Origin: BOG-1155 sp963717985
GTDB taxonomy: Bacteria; Desulfobacterota; Syntrophorhabdia; Syntrophorhabdales; WCHB1-27
Length of the DNA stretch: 64,000 bases
NCBI GenBank assembly: GCA_963717985.1
Contig: CAVQYC010000006.1
Coordinates: forward strand, 235,295 to 299,294
Reading direction: 5' to 3'
Shown here: positions 8,427-16,828 of the stretch, one piece after another
Numbering within the stretch: the stretch's first letter is position 1
How the letters are laid out: every line of letters begins with the position of its first letter
The notes under the pieces: model-generated
The model's input: the letters and a program-made list of their open reading frames with translations, nothing else
What the model was told of the DNA's origin: nothing
Database searches by the model: none
Made by a program: the position numbers and the translations under genes

Positions 8427-9059
8427 TCATTGCCGTGGACTGCACCGTGTCTCGTTTGTTTTTGAGATCGTAAAATCAGAGAATGCAAGCAATACCCTCG
8501 TTTCGATTGCTGCCCCCAAACCATTCGACTCCCACTCAGCAAGCTCCGGACAATTATCATACGTTGCTTCGCCCGTCTCCGTCCAATAGAGAATCGAATC
8601 GTCTCGAATGATCGGATCCGACCAAGATCCTTCAAAGACCTTCTTTCGCTTCTGCAAATCCCATATTATGAGACCACTGGGTCCTGGGCCGGTCGTGCTA
8701 TCCAGAATAAGAAGATTGCCCTTCAGCCCGGCGAAGTATTCGGCCCATTCATTCTTGATTTCGAGATCGTCGTTTCCAACAGCATAAATGCACGGCAGCT
8801 TTTCTTCCGCTCTTGATTTGTGCCTAATAAGCAAGTCTGTACCCACACCATTTTCGACGTCTTTTTCAATTACAAAATACCATGGTGAAGAATAACAGCG
8901 GATATGAAGTGATTCGTCAGAGATGACTTGGCTGGTACCTTCTGCCTGATCCTTTTCAGCCGCCTGCAAGTGTGGAGGACAGACAATGAGCCAAACTGAT
9001 ATGGCAACATAAGCACAGATAATATCTAATCTCATTCCCATCAGATATTTTGGCCTCAC
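8427..9059 (-). CDS. Secreted hypothetical protein
   Basis: 210 residues with an N-terminal hydrophobic signal sequence (ICAYVAISVWLIVC) and a likely cleavage near LQAAEKDQ. The mature part has no recognised family; it contains WYFVIEKDVENGVGTDLLIRHKS and WDLQKRKKVFEGSWSDP, beta-rich text reminiscent of lipoprotein or periplasmic beta proteins. The cysteine near the signal end (VCPPHLQA) is not in a clear lipobox. An internal methionine at residue 7 or 9 is a possible start. It is isolated, between the cupin and the PEP-CTERM gene. Confidence 0.55.
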   Translation of the reverse strand: MRPKYLMGMRLDIICAYVAISVWLIVCPPHLQAAEKDQAEGTSQVISDESLHIRCYSSPWYFVIEKDVENGVGTDLLIRHKSRAEEKLPCIYAVGNDDLEIKNEWAEYFAGLKGNLLILDSTTGPGPSGLIIWDLQKRKKVFEGSWSDPIIRDDSILYWTETGEATYDNCPELAEWESNGLGAAIETRVLLAFSDFTISKTNETRCSPRQ

Positions 9060-9323
9060 ACGATGTATGATAGCATGGTTGAGTCAGCCTAGTCCATTTC
9101 AGGCTTAATCAATGCCAACTTTTCTCCATAGAGCCACGCTTTCGAAGCGTAATCTTCACTGTCGGTAGCGGACTCCGTATGCTCTCTTTGTAGGTAGGTG
9201 AACGCATCGAGCGAGGGGTCGAGGAGAACTTCCTGCAATGGTGTTTTTGTTCGCGCTCAGTTTCGTGCAACAATTCTTCCGGTAATCGTTGGGGAAGGTT
9301 GGTGGAGTATTTTCCACGAAAAA

Positions 9324-9348
9324 GGGCAGGCCTTCTAAAGACCCGCCC
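9324..9348 (-). terminator. Rho-independent terminator of the large PEP-CTERM gene
   Basis: On the minus strand GGGCGGGTC pairs with GGCCTGCCC (9 bp with G-U pairs, 7-base loop), then TTTTT. It lies 19 bases after the stop at 9368. Confidence 0.8.
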
Positions 9349-9367
9349 CTTGATGATCGAAGAGGGC

Positions 9368-12300
9368 TTACTTTTCCCCGATCCTCCTTCGCAGTGAGAT
9401 CAGGCCCGCTAAGCCCGAAGCGAGGAGCCATATGGCGCCGGGGATGGGCACCGCGCTGAGTTTACCGTAGCTGTGGGCGATAAAGGCACCCGTACCGGTA
9501 ATACCGGAGAGCGTCCCGGTCGGGTCGAACAAGGTGGTGACGGTGAGCGAGCCGTCCGTGATGTTCAGGGTCACCCCTTGCCCCAGGACCAGTGTTGTGA
9601 TGTCGATGGTCTTGCCGTCGAGATTGATCGTATTGGCACCGGCGCCCAGGAACTCCCACTTGTCGCCGGCCGAGCCGGTGATTGTGCCCCCTCCACTGAA
9701 AATGCCGTCGAAGATGACGGTGGACGGGTCGCTGACCAAAGTGCCGTTGTTCAAGAAGGTGCCCGCGAAAGTCACGTACGACTTGTTGATGGTGAAGGTC
9801 GCCCCCGCGTTGTTTGTCACCGGGCTCGCGAAGATGAGGTACGCAGAACTCACCCCATTGCCTACAGTGAAATTCCCGCCCGAGTTGTTCATCACCGAGG
9901 CCCAGAAGATATTGGGCGTGGCTGACGTGCCCCCGGTAACGTTTACCTGGCCGCTGTTCTGGAGGGCGCCCGCGATCGTGCCGCCGGAGTAATTGAGGGT
10001 ACCGCTGTTCATAATGCTGGCTGCAGTCAGCGCGCCGACCTGCTGATTGAAGATGCCGCCCTGGATGCTGACTGATGCCTGGCTCAGGCTGCCGTTGTTC
10101 GTGGTGAGACCGCCGGTCTGGGTATAACTGCCTGTGCCGATGATGTTACCGTTGTTGGTCATCGTGCCGTTGTTGGTCATCGTGCCGGAGTTGTTCAGCG
10201 TGGCGCCGGAGAAATTGGTCATCGTGCCGGAGTCGGTCATCGTGCCGGAGCTGATCATCGTGCCGTAGTTGTTCAGCGTGCCTCCGGAGTAAGTGACGAT
10301 CGTGCCGGAGTTGATCACCGTGCCTCCCTGGTTGTTGTTCAGTATGCCGCCGGAGAAGTTGACCAGCCCGTTGTAGTTGTACAGCACACCGTTGTTGGTC
10401 AGCGTGCCGCCGTCGTAGGTGGACAGCGCGTAGTAGTTGTTCAGCGTGGCGTCGTTTTCCAGGTAGCCGGAGCTGTAATAGACGTCGAACGTGCCGTCGT
10501 TGCTCAGCGTACCGTAGTTGTAGAGATTGCCGAAGTTGAACACCGTGCCGGCGTTGTACACCGTGCCGCCGGCGTAGTTGGTAATCGTGCCCTGCGGGAT
10601 TGTCAGCCCGTAGCCCGGGTCATAGCCGTTGGTCAGCGTGCCGTTGATGGTCACCGTGCCGCCGCCGTAGTTGTTCAGCGTGCCTACGTTGCTCAGCCCG
10701 CCGCCGCTGATGGGGTTGGTGGTCAGCGAGCCGGCATTGTTCACCGTGCCGCCGGTGCTAATCACCAGAAAGCCGCCGGACAAGAAGGTCATCGAGCCGC
10801 CGGATAAGTTGGTGAGCGTGCCGTAGTTGAGCAGTTCGCCGCCGGAGAAGGTGATCGTGCCGCCGGATAAGTTGGTGAGCGTGCCGTAGTTGTACAGGAA
10901 GCCGTCGGAGAAGCCGCTGGATACGTTGTTCAGCACGCCGGTGGAGGTGTTGTACATGGTGCCGTTGTTGGTCAGCGTGCCGGAGTTGGTGAGCGTGCCG
11001 GAGTTCATCATCCCCACAGAGTTTGTCGTGGTGCCGGTGGAGTTGTTGGTGAGCGTGCCGGTGGAGGTGTTGTTTAGCGTGCTGCCGGAGTAATTGTTCA
11101 GCGTGGCGCCACTTGCGATGTTTATCGTGCCGTTATTATTATACGTAGTGTTGTTTGCATTGCCATAGTAGGGGTTATCCACGGTGACGGTCCCGGTAGA
11201 AGGATTGGGGTTCGGCCCAATCTGATTGAAAGGCACGGATGAAATCGAAAGGACTCCCATGTTGGAATTGAAGATGAATGAATAACCTAATCCGGGGCCC
11301 AAGCCGGTAGCGACAAGTGCAGGTGTTCCGGAGGCTGAAGCGTAAGACAAAAGATCATAGGAATTACCTGCCGAGGGTTTGTAGCCGTAGATGAAATCGA
11401 ACTCGATCATGCCTCCGGTAAAGGTGGCCGAGCTACCGATGTTCAGCACGCTGTATTGCCCGAGCCCGGCGATGTCGAACAGCAAGGTGCCGCTGCTGGA
11501 AAAATTGCCGTTGATGGTGAGGGTACCCGGAGCATCGCCCGGAAATAGCGTTCCCGCAGGGCCTATGGTCACAGGGGCGTTGATAGTACCGGTTCCGTTC
11601 AGGGTGCCGCCATTGATCTGGACAGAAGCCTGGCTCAGGCTGCCGTTGATTTTGGTGAGACCGGCAGTCTGGGTATAGGTACCCGAGCCGTTGATGCTAC
11701 CGTAGTTGTAGAGCATACCGTTGTTGGTCAGCGTGCCGTTGTTGGTCATCGAGGCCGAGTTGTTCGTCAGCGTGCCGTTGTTGTTCAGCGTGCCGTTGTT
11801 GGTAAGCGTAGCGCTGAAGTTGTTGGTAAGCGTGCCGTTGTTGTTCAGCGTGCCGGAATAGAGGTTGGTCAGCGTGGCCTCGGCGTTGTTCGTCAGCGTG
11901 CCGTAGTTGGTGAACGTGCCGTTGTTGGTTAGAATGCTGCTGAAGGCGGAGAGGTTGGTAAGTGTGCCGTAGTTCGTGAACGTGCCGCCGGTGATGTTGG
12001 CCAGCGAGCCGCCGGTGTTCAGCGTACCGTAGTTGGTCAGCGTGCCGGAGTTGCTCAACGAGCCGCCGGTGTTCAGCGTGCCGCCGTACTCGTTGACCAG
12101 CGTGCCGGTGGCGTTGTTGGTGATCGCGCCGGTGCCGTAGGCGCTGTTTAGCGTGCCGTAGTTGTCTACCGTGCCGCCGAGGTTGGTCAGCGCGCCTTGG
12201 TTCATCAGCGTGCCGGAGTTGGTCAGCGTGCCGGAGCCAAAGGCGTTGTATATACCCACGACGCCGGAGCTGTTCTGCGGGCCGTAGTTGGTCAGGACGC

Positions 12301-12595
12301 CGTAGTTGGTCAGGACGCCGATATTTGTGATGTCTATAGTCCCAAAATTATAAAAAGCAATATTGTTAAACGCGTTGGTGGTATAGATGGTGCCCGTTGG
12401 GCCGATGGTGATGACATTCAAATTAACAGCATCGAGCACGGGGCCATATTCAGCTCCCTCATCAAAAGAAGATCGGCCGCACGTTGCAGAAGCAATGCAG
12501 GACGGATCTTCGATCTGCTGAGCATGAACAATAAAAGGAGTGCTCGCGAAAGCGATGGCCGCCAACAAGATGGACAGAATCTTTCTCCTATTCAT
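9368..12595 (-). CDS. Large repetitive PEP-CTERM surface protein
   Basis: 1075 residues from ATG at 12595, chosen because AGGAGG lies seven bases upstream and a signal peptide follows directly (NRRKILSILLAAIAFASTPFIVHA). The body is almost entirely short Asn/Thr/Gly repeats of the form TLTNNGTLTNYGTL (period about 6-7 residues, visible at DNA level as 18-21-base units), expected to fold as a beta-solenoid. A non-repeat island near the middle contains VTIGPAGTLFPGDAPGTLTINGNF, as in autotransporter-associated repeats. The C-terminus is a PEP-CTERM-like sorting signal: VPIPGAIWLLASGLAGLISL then RRRIGEK. Such proteins are processed by an exosortase, none of which is in this window. It is probably anchored in the outer envelope or matrix. 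Confidence 0.85.
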   Translation of the reverse strand: MNRRKILSILLAAIAFASTPFIVHAQQIEDPSCIASATCGRSSFDEGAEYGPVLDAVNLNVITIGPTGTIYTTNAFNNIAFYNFGTIDITNIGVLTNYGVLTNYGPQNSSGVVGIYNAFGSGTLTNSGTLMNQGALTNLGGTVDNYGTLNSAYGTGAITNNATGTLVNEYGGTLNTGGSLSNSGTLTNYGTLNTGGSLANITGGTFTNYGTLTNLSAFSSILTNNGTFTNYGTLTNNAEATLTNLYSGTLNNNGTLTNNFSATLTNNGTLNNNGTLTNNSASMTNNGTLTNNGMLYNYGSINGSGTYTQTAGLTKINGSLSQASVQINGGTLNGTGTINAPVTIGPAGTLFPGDAPGTLTINGNFSSSGTLLFDIAGLGQYSVLNIGSSATFTGGMIEFDFIYGYKPSAGNSYDLLSYASASGTPALVATGLGPGLGYSFIFNSNMGVLSISSVPFNQIGPNPNPSTGTVTVDNPYYGNANNTTYNNNGTINIASGATLNNYSGSTLNNTSTGTLTNNSTGTTTNSVGMMNSGTLTNSGTLTNNGTMYNTSTGVLNNVSSGFSDGFLYNYGTLTNLSGGTITFSGGELLNYGTLTNLSGGSMTFLSGGFLVISTGGTVNNAGSLTTNPISGGGLSNVGTLNNYGGGTVTINGTLTNGYDPGYGLTIPQGTITNYAGGTVYNAGTVFNFGNLYNYGTLSNDGTFDVYYSSGYLENDATLNNYYALSTYDGGTLTNNGVLYNYNGLVNFSGGILNNNQGGTVINSGTIVTYSGGTLNNYGTMISSGTMTDSGTMTNFSGATLNNSGTMTNNGTMTNNGNIIGTGSYTQTGGLTTNNGSLSQASVSIQGGIFNQQVGALTAASIMNSGTLNYSGGTIAGALQNSGQVNVTGGTSATPNIFWASVMNNSGGNFTVGNGVSSAYLIFASPVTNNAGATFTINKSYVTFAGTFLNNGTLVSDPSTVIFDGIFSGGGTITGSAGDKWEFLGAGANTINLDGKTIDITTLVLGQGVTLNITDGSLTVTTLFDPTGTLSGITGTGAFIAHSYGKLSAVPIPGAIWLLASGLAGLISLRRRIGEK

Positions 12596-13221
12596 GGATT
12601 GCCTCCTCACATTGTCTACCACACTGGTTTTTCATAAAGCATTCCACAACTTCATGTGATGACCGAACATGAACCGCCTTTTGAGACTGCCTCACCTTCT
12701 TTCGCTTTCATGCATGTTATAAACATCCAAGACTTGAGCTGTATGATGGCCGTCGACCCTTTTGTTTTAGCAAGTGCAGTGCCACGGGGTGTAGAGGAGT
12801 AAATGCTCACATACACGCCGTTTTCCAAGGGAGGGATGTTGAACGTGACGGCCCGTTGATCCTGCAAAGGGGACGATCTGTCCTGCAAAGGGGACGGATG
12901 TCCTTATGCGCACCGGTTTCAGCTATCCCGTCGATGCCGACAAGGCGAAGGCCGTTGACATACGGGCCTTTGCGATGAAGCCTCTCACAAAAATTGAGAT
13001 AGCAAGGGCAATCAGAGAAGTGCTGGGCGAGTAAACCCGGTTACTACATCCGGCCAGAAGGAAGGGCTGGAGCAAGCAGGAAAAACAAAGGAAACTTAGG
13101 AGTCCTTACCTGCAATGACAATAATTATGAGCGAGCGGGGTCAGTCCCTTAAGAGGACACCTTCTCTTCCGTGCGCGTCGCCGGGGTAGCCTTACGCTCC
13201 GGAATTGTCCTCTGCCTTTAC
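12596..13221. other. Intergenic region with gene debris
   Basis: About 626 bases between the large PEP-CTERM gene and the TauE-like gene. Apart from the receiver-domain relic and the repeat beside it, a minus frame at 12652-12888 (78 residues, ending ITCMKAKEGEAVSKGGSCS) has no recognisable relatives and is probably not a gene. Confidence 0.45.
12906..13034 (+). pseudogene. Relic of a response-regulator receiver domain
   Basis: A 42-residue frame ending VDIRAFAMKPLTKIEIARAIREVLGE, the typical last strand and helix of a receiver (REC) domain, including the conserved Lys-Pro of the KP(L/F/I) motif. The phospho-acceptor Asp, the kinase part and any output domain are absent. The 5' side is broken by a short tandem repeat (CCTGCAAAGGGGACG occurs twice at about 12861-12896). 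This is best read as the 3' remnant of a hybrid histidine kinase or response-regulator gene. Confidence 0.7.
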
Positions 13222-14001
13222 CTAACGGGCGGTTAAGCCCGTCCAGACGAGTTGCACGCCGGACAACAAGAGCATTGCATAGACCAGGCGCGTGAACCAC
13301 GTCTCGTTGAAGCGTCGATTCAGGTAGACACCCATCCTCACCCCGATGTAACACAATGGCGCGAGGAGGACGATAGTGGGCCAATTACCCGACTTCAGGA
13401 GCCCGAGGATGCTGTAGGGCACCAACTTCAGGGCGTTGGTGACGGCAAAGAAGACGGCGCTGGTCCCCACGTAGATGTGCTTTGGAAACCGCTGGGGAAG
13501 AAGATAGATCGCAAGGGGCGGCCCCCCGGAGTGGGAGATGGTGGACGTGAAGCCTGTGATGGCACCCATGACCGTGCCTTCGAGTCGGCCTGGCCTGTGC
13601 CTCTCGACGCGCCCGAGTATGAAATCCCGCGTTATCTGGAAGGCAACAAACAATAATGAGAGGATGCCGATGCCTACCCGGAGCACGTCATCCTTCCCCA
13701 TGAGGGATCGGAAAAAGAAGCCGCCCGCGAGGATGCCGAGGAGAGCTCCGGGTATAAGCACCCTCATGCTCCGACGGTCGAAGTCCCTCCTGTAATAAAA
13801 GAGCGCCAGGATATCGATCACGATGAGCAGCGGCAGAAGAATAGCGGCCGCTTGCGCCACGCCTATGGTGAGTGACACGAGGGGCGTCGCGAGGGTGCCC
13901 ACTCCACCGGCAAATCCCGCCTTGGCGACGCCCATCAGCAGGACAGCGATGACGGCGGCCAGCCAAAAGGCGGCCGTATAATGGGGAATAGCAAGACTCA
14001 T
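13222..14001 (-). CDS. TauE/SafE-family membrane permease
   Basis: About 259 residues with eight or so hydrophobic segments (for example AAFWLAAVIAVLLMGVAKAG and AAILLPLLIVIDILALFYY). The two half-repeats characteristic of TauE/SafE proteins show as MGVAKAGFAGGVGTLATPLVS near the N-terminus and VMGAITGFTSTISHSGGPPLAIYLLP in the second half. The family exports or imports sulfite, sulfoacetate and other organosulfonates across the inner membrane; the substrate here cannot be told. The start at 14001 (MSLAIPHY) follows GAGAGGAG, so the eight preceding residues of the open frame are dropped. It is monocistronic, with unrelated neighbours. Confidence 0.9.
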   Translation of the reverse strand: MSLAIPHYTAAFWLAAVIAVLLMGVAKAGFAGGVGTLATPLVSLTIGVAQAAAILLPLLIVIDILALFYYRRDFDRRSMRVLIPGALLGILAGGFFFRSLMGKDDVLRVGIGILSLLFVAFQITRDFILGRVERHRPGRLEGTVMGAITGFTSTISHSGGPPLAIYLLPQRFPKHIYVGTSAVFFAVTNALKLVPYSILGLLKSGNWPTIVLLAPLCYIGVRMGVYLNRRFNETWFTRLVYAMLLLSGVQLVWTGLTAR

Positions 14002-14446
14002 GCTCCTCTCTCCTCGCCTTCGCAAAAAAACCGGTAATCCCCGCTCTTCCTGGTATATGTTTCACATACTACCTTTTGGCTCCTGCCTTGTCAACCACGC
14101 CGTCCATGCGTTTCGCGAACCGGGATATGGGATGGGTGTCAGCTATGATGAAATTTTCTATAGAATACCGTGCGAGGGAATGCTTCGTCTTTCATCAATC
14201 CGGGGACTCAGCTACTCGATTTGATGGCGCCACGCTCCATCAAATCGAGGTTAAAACCTTATAAATGGTTATCCTCAAAAATTGTCAAACATGAAAAACC
14301 AATAGTTGCAGGTGGAGCCTCCGAGAGTGAAATTTTCACCCACTATCAACATTACGCGCCTGAGGCAGCCTTCCTGTAACAAACGAAAAGGCTCGTTCGT
14401 GTAAAGTACACGCTTTCGCGCGGTAATCAATAGGATGCGTAAAAAA
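14002..14446. other. Intergenic region upstream of the permease
   Basis: About 445 bases. It holds a perfect 13-bp inverted repeat (listed separately) and, at about 14365-14440, a segment related to the sequence that follows the PEP-CTERM gene at 63077. No gene is evident. Confidence 0.5.
14215..14249. repeat. Perfect 13-bp inverted repeat
   Basis: CTCGATTTGATGG (14215-14227) and CCATCAAATCGAG (14237-14249) are exact inverses around a 9-base loop. No T-run follows on either strand, so this is not a standard terminator; it could be an operator, an RNA hairpin or the end of a small element. Confidence 0.7.
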
Positions 14447-14471
14447 GGCAGGGCCATTTACTGACCCTGCC
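14447..14471 (-). terminator. Rho-independent terminator of the PEP-CTERM gene
   Basis: On the minus strand GGCAGGGTCA and TGGCCCTGCC pair (10 bp, one G-U, 5-base loop), followed by six T. It lies 23 bases past the stop at 14494 and is nearly the same hairpin as that after the gene at 63077. Confidence 0.88.
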
Positions 14472-14493
14472 CGTCATATTTGGTGCGCAACGC

Positions 14494-15069
14494 CTACTTC
14501 TTGAATCTTCTCCTCACTGCCGCAAGCCCGACAAGGCCGGGACCGAGAAGAAGGAGTGCAGCCGGGATGGGGACGGGCGCTATGGTATAATGGCCAACGG
14601 CAGTGGGTTTACCAGTTCCAACACCCCCGGCCGATATAAAATCGTTCCCTATCGGAGTCCCCGCAATAAAGTCGAATATGCCCTTTCCGCCGACACCTTG
14701 ACCGGCAAACCCACTCCACACGAAAGATTTCAGACCACTGTAGGTCAGCGAACTCGACATGATGCCGAAACCGTACGCGGGGGTGGAAGACTCACCACCA
14801 AATCCGGATCCCCCAAGTGTGGGGCTGTTGGCTTCCGCCGTGAGATTGTACGTGTTGCCATTCCACGTGACCAGGAAATTTGTGAATAGAGGCGTAGTTG
14901 AATCATAGGTGAAAGACCCTGTTACGGGAGCAGTGCCTGTCGCGGCTGTGAAGTTTATCTTGTAGTTTGTTATTATGTCAGCATATGCTGGCAATCCAGA
15001 TAATAGAAAACACCCACAGAGAACCACGACGAAAACCAGGCCGATGGTACAGTAATGAAAGCTCCTCAT
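14494..15069 (-). CDS. Small PEP-CTERM protein under riboswitch control
   Basis: 191 residues from ATG at 15069, with GGAGGAG upstream. The signal peptide is FHYCTIGLVFVVVLCGCFLLSG with cleavage near AYADI. The mature domain is beta-rich (KINFTAATGTAPVTGSFTYD, a phrase common in exported PEP-CTERM proteins). The C-terminus is a classic sorting signal: VPIPAALLLLGPGLVGLAA then VRRRFKK, to be cleaved by an exosortase encoded elsewhere. The leader holds a c-di-GMP-I riboswitch directly before the ribosome-binding site, so expression should respond to cyclic di-GMP. A paralogous cassette (promoter, riboswitch, gene, terminator) occurs at 63029-63982. Confidence 0.88.
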   Translation of the reverse strand: MRSFHYCTIGLVFVVVLCGCFLLSGLPAYADIITNYKINFTAATGTAPVTGSFTYDSTTPLFTNFLVTWNGNTYNLTAEANSPTLGGSGFGGESSTPAYGFGIMSSSLTYSGLKSFVWSGFAGQGVGGKGIFDFIAGTPIGNDFISAGGVGTGKPTAVGHYTIAPVPIPAALLLLGPGLVGLAAVRRRFKK

Positions 15070-15092
15070 TGCCTTCTCCTCCTTCATTGGGA

Positions 15093-15192
15093 GTAATCGG
15101 CAGCCCGGCTGTCTATCTGGTGAGGATCAAAAAAGAGTAACTGAGACCCATTGGCTTTCCGTCCCACCCTCGCGGATGGTTTGGCTTTTTCA
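15093..15192 (-). promoter_or_regulatory. c-di-GMP-I (GEMM) riboswitch
   Basis: Read on the minus strand, the leader contains AGCCAAACCATCC, a GCGA tetraloop, GGGTGGGACGGAAAGCC and then GGGTCTC. This is the GEMM-I core: the AAACC strand, a stem capped by a GNRA loop, GGGACG, AAAGCC. A second domain (AGACAGCCGGGCTGCCGATT) stands in the tetraloop-receptor/P3 position. The aptamer ends about 10 bases before the GGAGGAG of the PEP-CTERM gene, so control is probably translational. No terminator-like platform was seen. Confidence 0.9.
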
Positions 15193-15204
15193 GACTATGT
15201 TTAT

Positions 15205-15233
15205 TTTGTAATGCAAATCGCCCGAAATGTCAA
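15205..15233 (-). promoter_or_regulatory. Sigma-70 promoter of the riboswitch-PEP-CTERM transcript
   Basis: On the minus strand TTGACA (15233-15228), a 17-base spacer and TACAAA (15210-15205). The expected start near 15198 falls directly before the aptamer. The left end of IS copy 2 lies only 16 bases upstream of the -35 box. Confidence 0.75.
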
Positions 15234-15248
15234 TAAAAAAGAATCGTG

Positions 15249-16605
15249 TGTTGCTGCAATATAATTATGTCACCCCTTAGCTGCAATATGAAAATGTCAC
15301 CCCCGCCGATAACAAGGGGCACCGAGGGGAGGTGCTCCGGTGAGAAAAGGAGTGACGTTCATGACGGAAGAGGTAAGGCGGTACGGCGTGGTAGCGGCGG
15401 CATTGGACGGCAGGATGATGAACGGAGAGGCTGCGGCGGCGTTAGGCGTCTCCCTCCGCCAGCTAAAGAGGATCAAGGCTAAAGTGAAGAAGGAAGGACC
15501 TTCCGGAATTAAGCACGGCAACAGCGGGCGCCCTTCCTGCAGAGCTTTCCCTGCCGGGATGAAAGAGCGGGCGATGAAGCTCGCCAATGAGAAGTATTTC
15601 GACTTCAACTTCTCCCACCTCTCGGAGATGCTGGAAGAGCAGGAAGGGATAAAGATCAACCGCGAGACCTTGCGGCAATGGCTTCGTCCTGAAGGGTTCG
15701 GAGGAAAGGTCCGGAAGCAGCGCAGACATAGGAAGAGAAGAAAACGATCGGAGAAGGAAGGCCATATGCTCTTTTTGGACGGCTCTCCCCATGCGTGGTT
15801 CGGGGAGGAAAAGACAACGCTCCTTCTGTCTACGGACGACTCGACGGGGAAGCCTCTTTATGGGCTGTTTCGAAAGGAAGAAGACCTGGAGGGCTGTTTT
15901 GGCGTATGCAAAGAGGTCTTTGCCCGTTTCGGCCGGCCCTCGGTCTTCTATCTCGATCGGGCCTCCCAGTTTAAAACCACCCGGCATAAGAGCGATTCTG
16001 TCGAGCCTACCCAGTTCCAGAGAGCCATGAGCGAGCTGGGGATACGGCTCATCTTTGCCCATTCTGCTCAAGCCAGAGGAAGAGGCGAGAGGATCAACAG
16101 GACCTTCCAGGACAGGCTTGTCGCTGAGCTTCGGCTTAAGAATATCGCCGACCGCGAAGGGGCGACGAAGTATCTGAACGAAACCTTCATCCCCAAGTAC
16201 GCTCGGCTCTTCGGCGTTGCCCCGGAAGACCCGAAGCCTGCATGGAGACCGCTTCCTCAAGACGCGGACATGCGGAACATCCTTTGTAAGCGATATGAGG
16301 CAAAGGTCAATTACGACAACACGATCTCGGTCGACGGACAGGCGATCCAACTGTTCCCGACAAAGACGAGGCTGAGCTTTGCCAAGGCTTCCGTTACGGC
16401 GAATCATTGGCTCGACGGAAGCTGGCATGTCTTTCATCATACGGCGGGAGAGGTTCCCTGCAAGCCTATCGAAGGACGCGTCCGGCCGGGGTCCTACATG
16501 CGCCCAGGGCCGGCGAGCGAAGCGAGAGCGTCTCTATGAAAAGGGCCAAGGGGGGGTGACATATTCACGTTGCAAAAAGGGTGACATTTTTATGTTGCAA
16601 TAACA
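15249..16605 (+). mobile_element. Insertion sequence copy 2, no target duplication
   Basis: The same 1357-bp element as at 5449-6805, offset by exactly 9800 bases, same orientation, and ending at the same bases (TGTT...AACA). The flanks (ATAAAAAAGAATCGTG on the left, GATAGACCGTAGCGGA on the right) share no direct repeat, unlike copy 1. Confidence 0.92.
15340..16539 (+). CDS. Transposase, DDE superfamily (ISNCY/IS1202-like), copy 2
   Basis: Protein identical over all 399 residues to the transposase at 5540-6739, with the same helix-turn-helix, catalytic Asp, Asp and Glu blocks and no disruption. The same start ambiguity applies (GTG 15340 or ATG 15361). Identity of the two copies implies recent spread or gene conversion. 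Confidence 0.93.
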   Translation: MRKGVTFMTEEVRRYGVVAAALDGRMMNGEAAAALGVSLRQLKRIKAKVKKEGPSGIKHGNSGRPSCRAFPAGMKERAMKLANEKYFDFNFSHLSEMLEEQEGIKINRETLRQWLRPEGFGGKVRKQRRHRKRRKRSEKEGHMLFLDGSPHAWFGEEKTTLLLSTDDSTGKPLYGLFRKEEDLEGCFGVCKEVFARFGRPSVFYLDRASQFKTTRHKSDSVEPTQFQRAMSELGIRLIFAHSAQARGRGERINRTFQDRLVAELRLKNIADREGATKYLNETFIPKYARLFGVAPEDPKPAWRPLPQDADMRNILCKRYEAKVNYDNTISVDGQAIQLFPTKTRLSFAKASVTANHWLDGSWHVFHHTAGEVPCKPIEGRVRPGSYMRPGPASEARASL

Positions 16606-16695
16606 GATAGACCGTAGCGGATTTACAAGAAATTAATGCTTCCCGCTTTCGGCTGGCATTCTTCACTCACCTGGGAAGGCCGCATGCGAGGACTT

Positions 16696-16702
16696 GTAGG
16701 TG
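16696..16702. repeat. Left 7-bp direct repeat (attL crossover) of the recombinase element
   Basis: GTAGGTG abuts the left terminal inverted repeat; the same seven bases abut the right one at 19986-19992. Confidence 0.75.
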
Positions 16703-16828
16703 CTATACGTAACATATCCTGCTTTCTCTCGTGATATTATATAGTTACAAATCATTTTCCATTATCCCTTTTCCGCGCGTTTCTGTCAATGCAAATCATC
16801 TTCTTTCTTGGGGCATCAACAGGCTCCT

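Noticed and set aside
9700..12300. Regular short repeats resembling a CRISPR array
   Set aside because: The repeats are 18-21-base coding units in one open frame with no spacers of constant length and no cas genes.
5449..16605. Composite transposon bounded by the two IS copies
   Set aside because: The target duplication flanks copy 1 alone; the outer flanks of the pair do not match.
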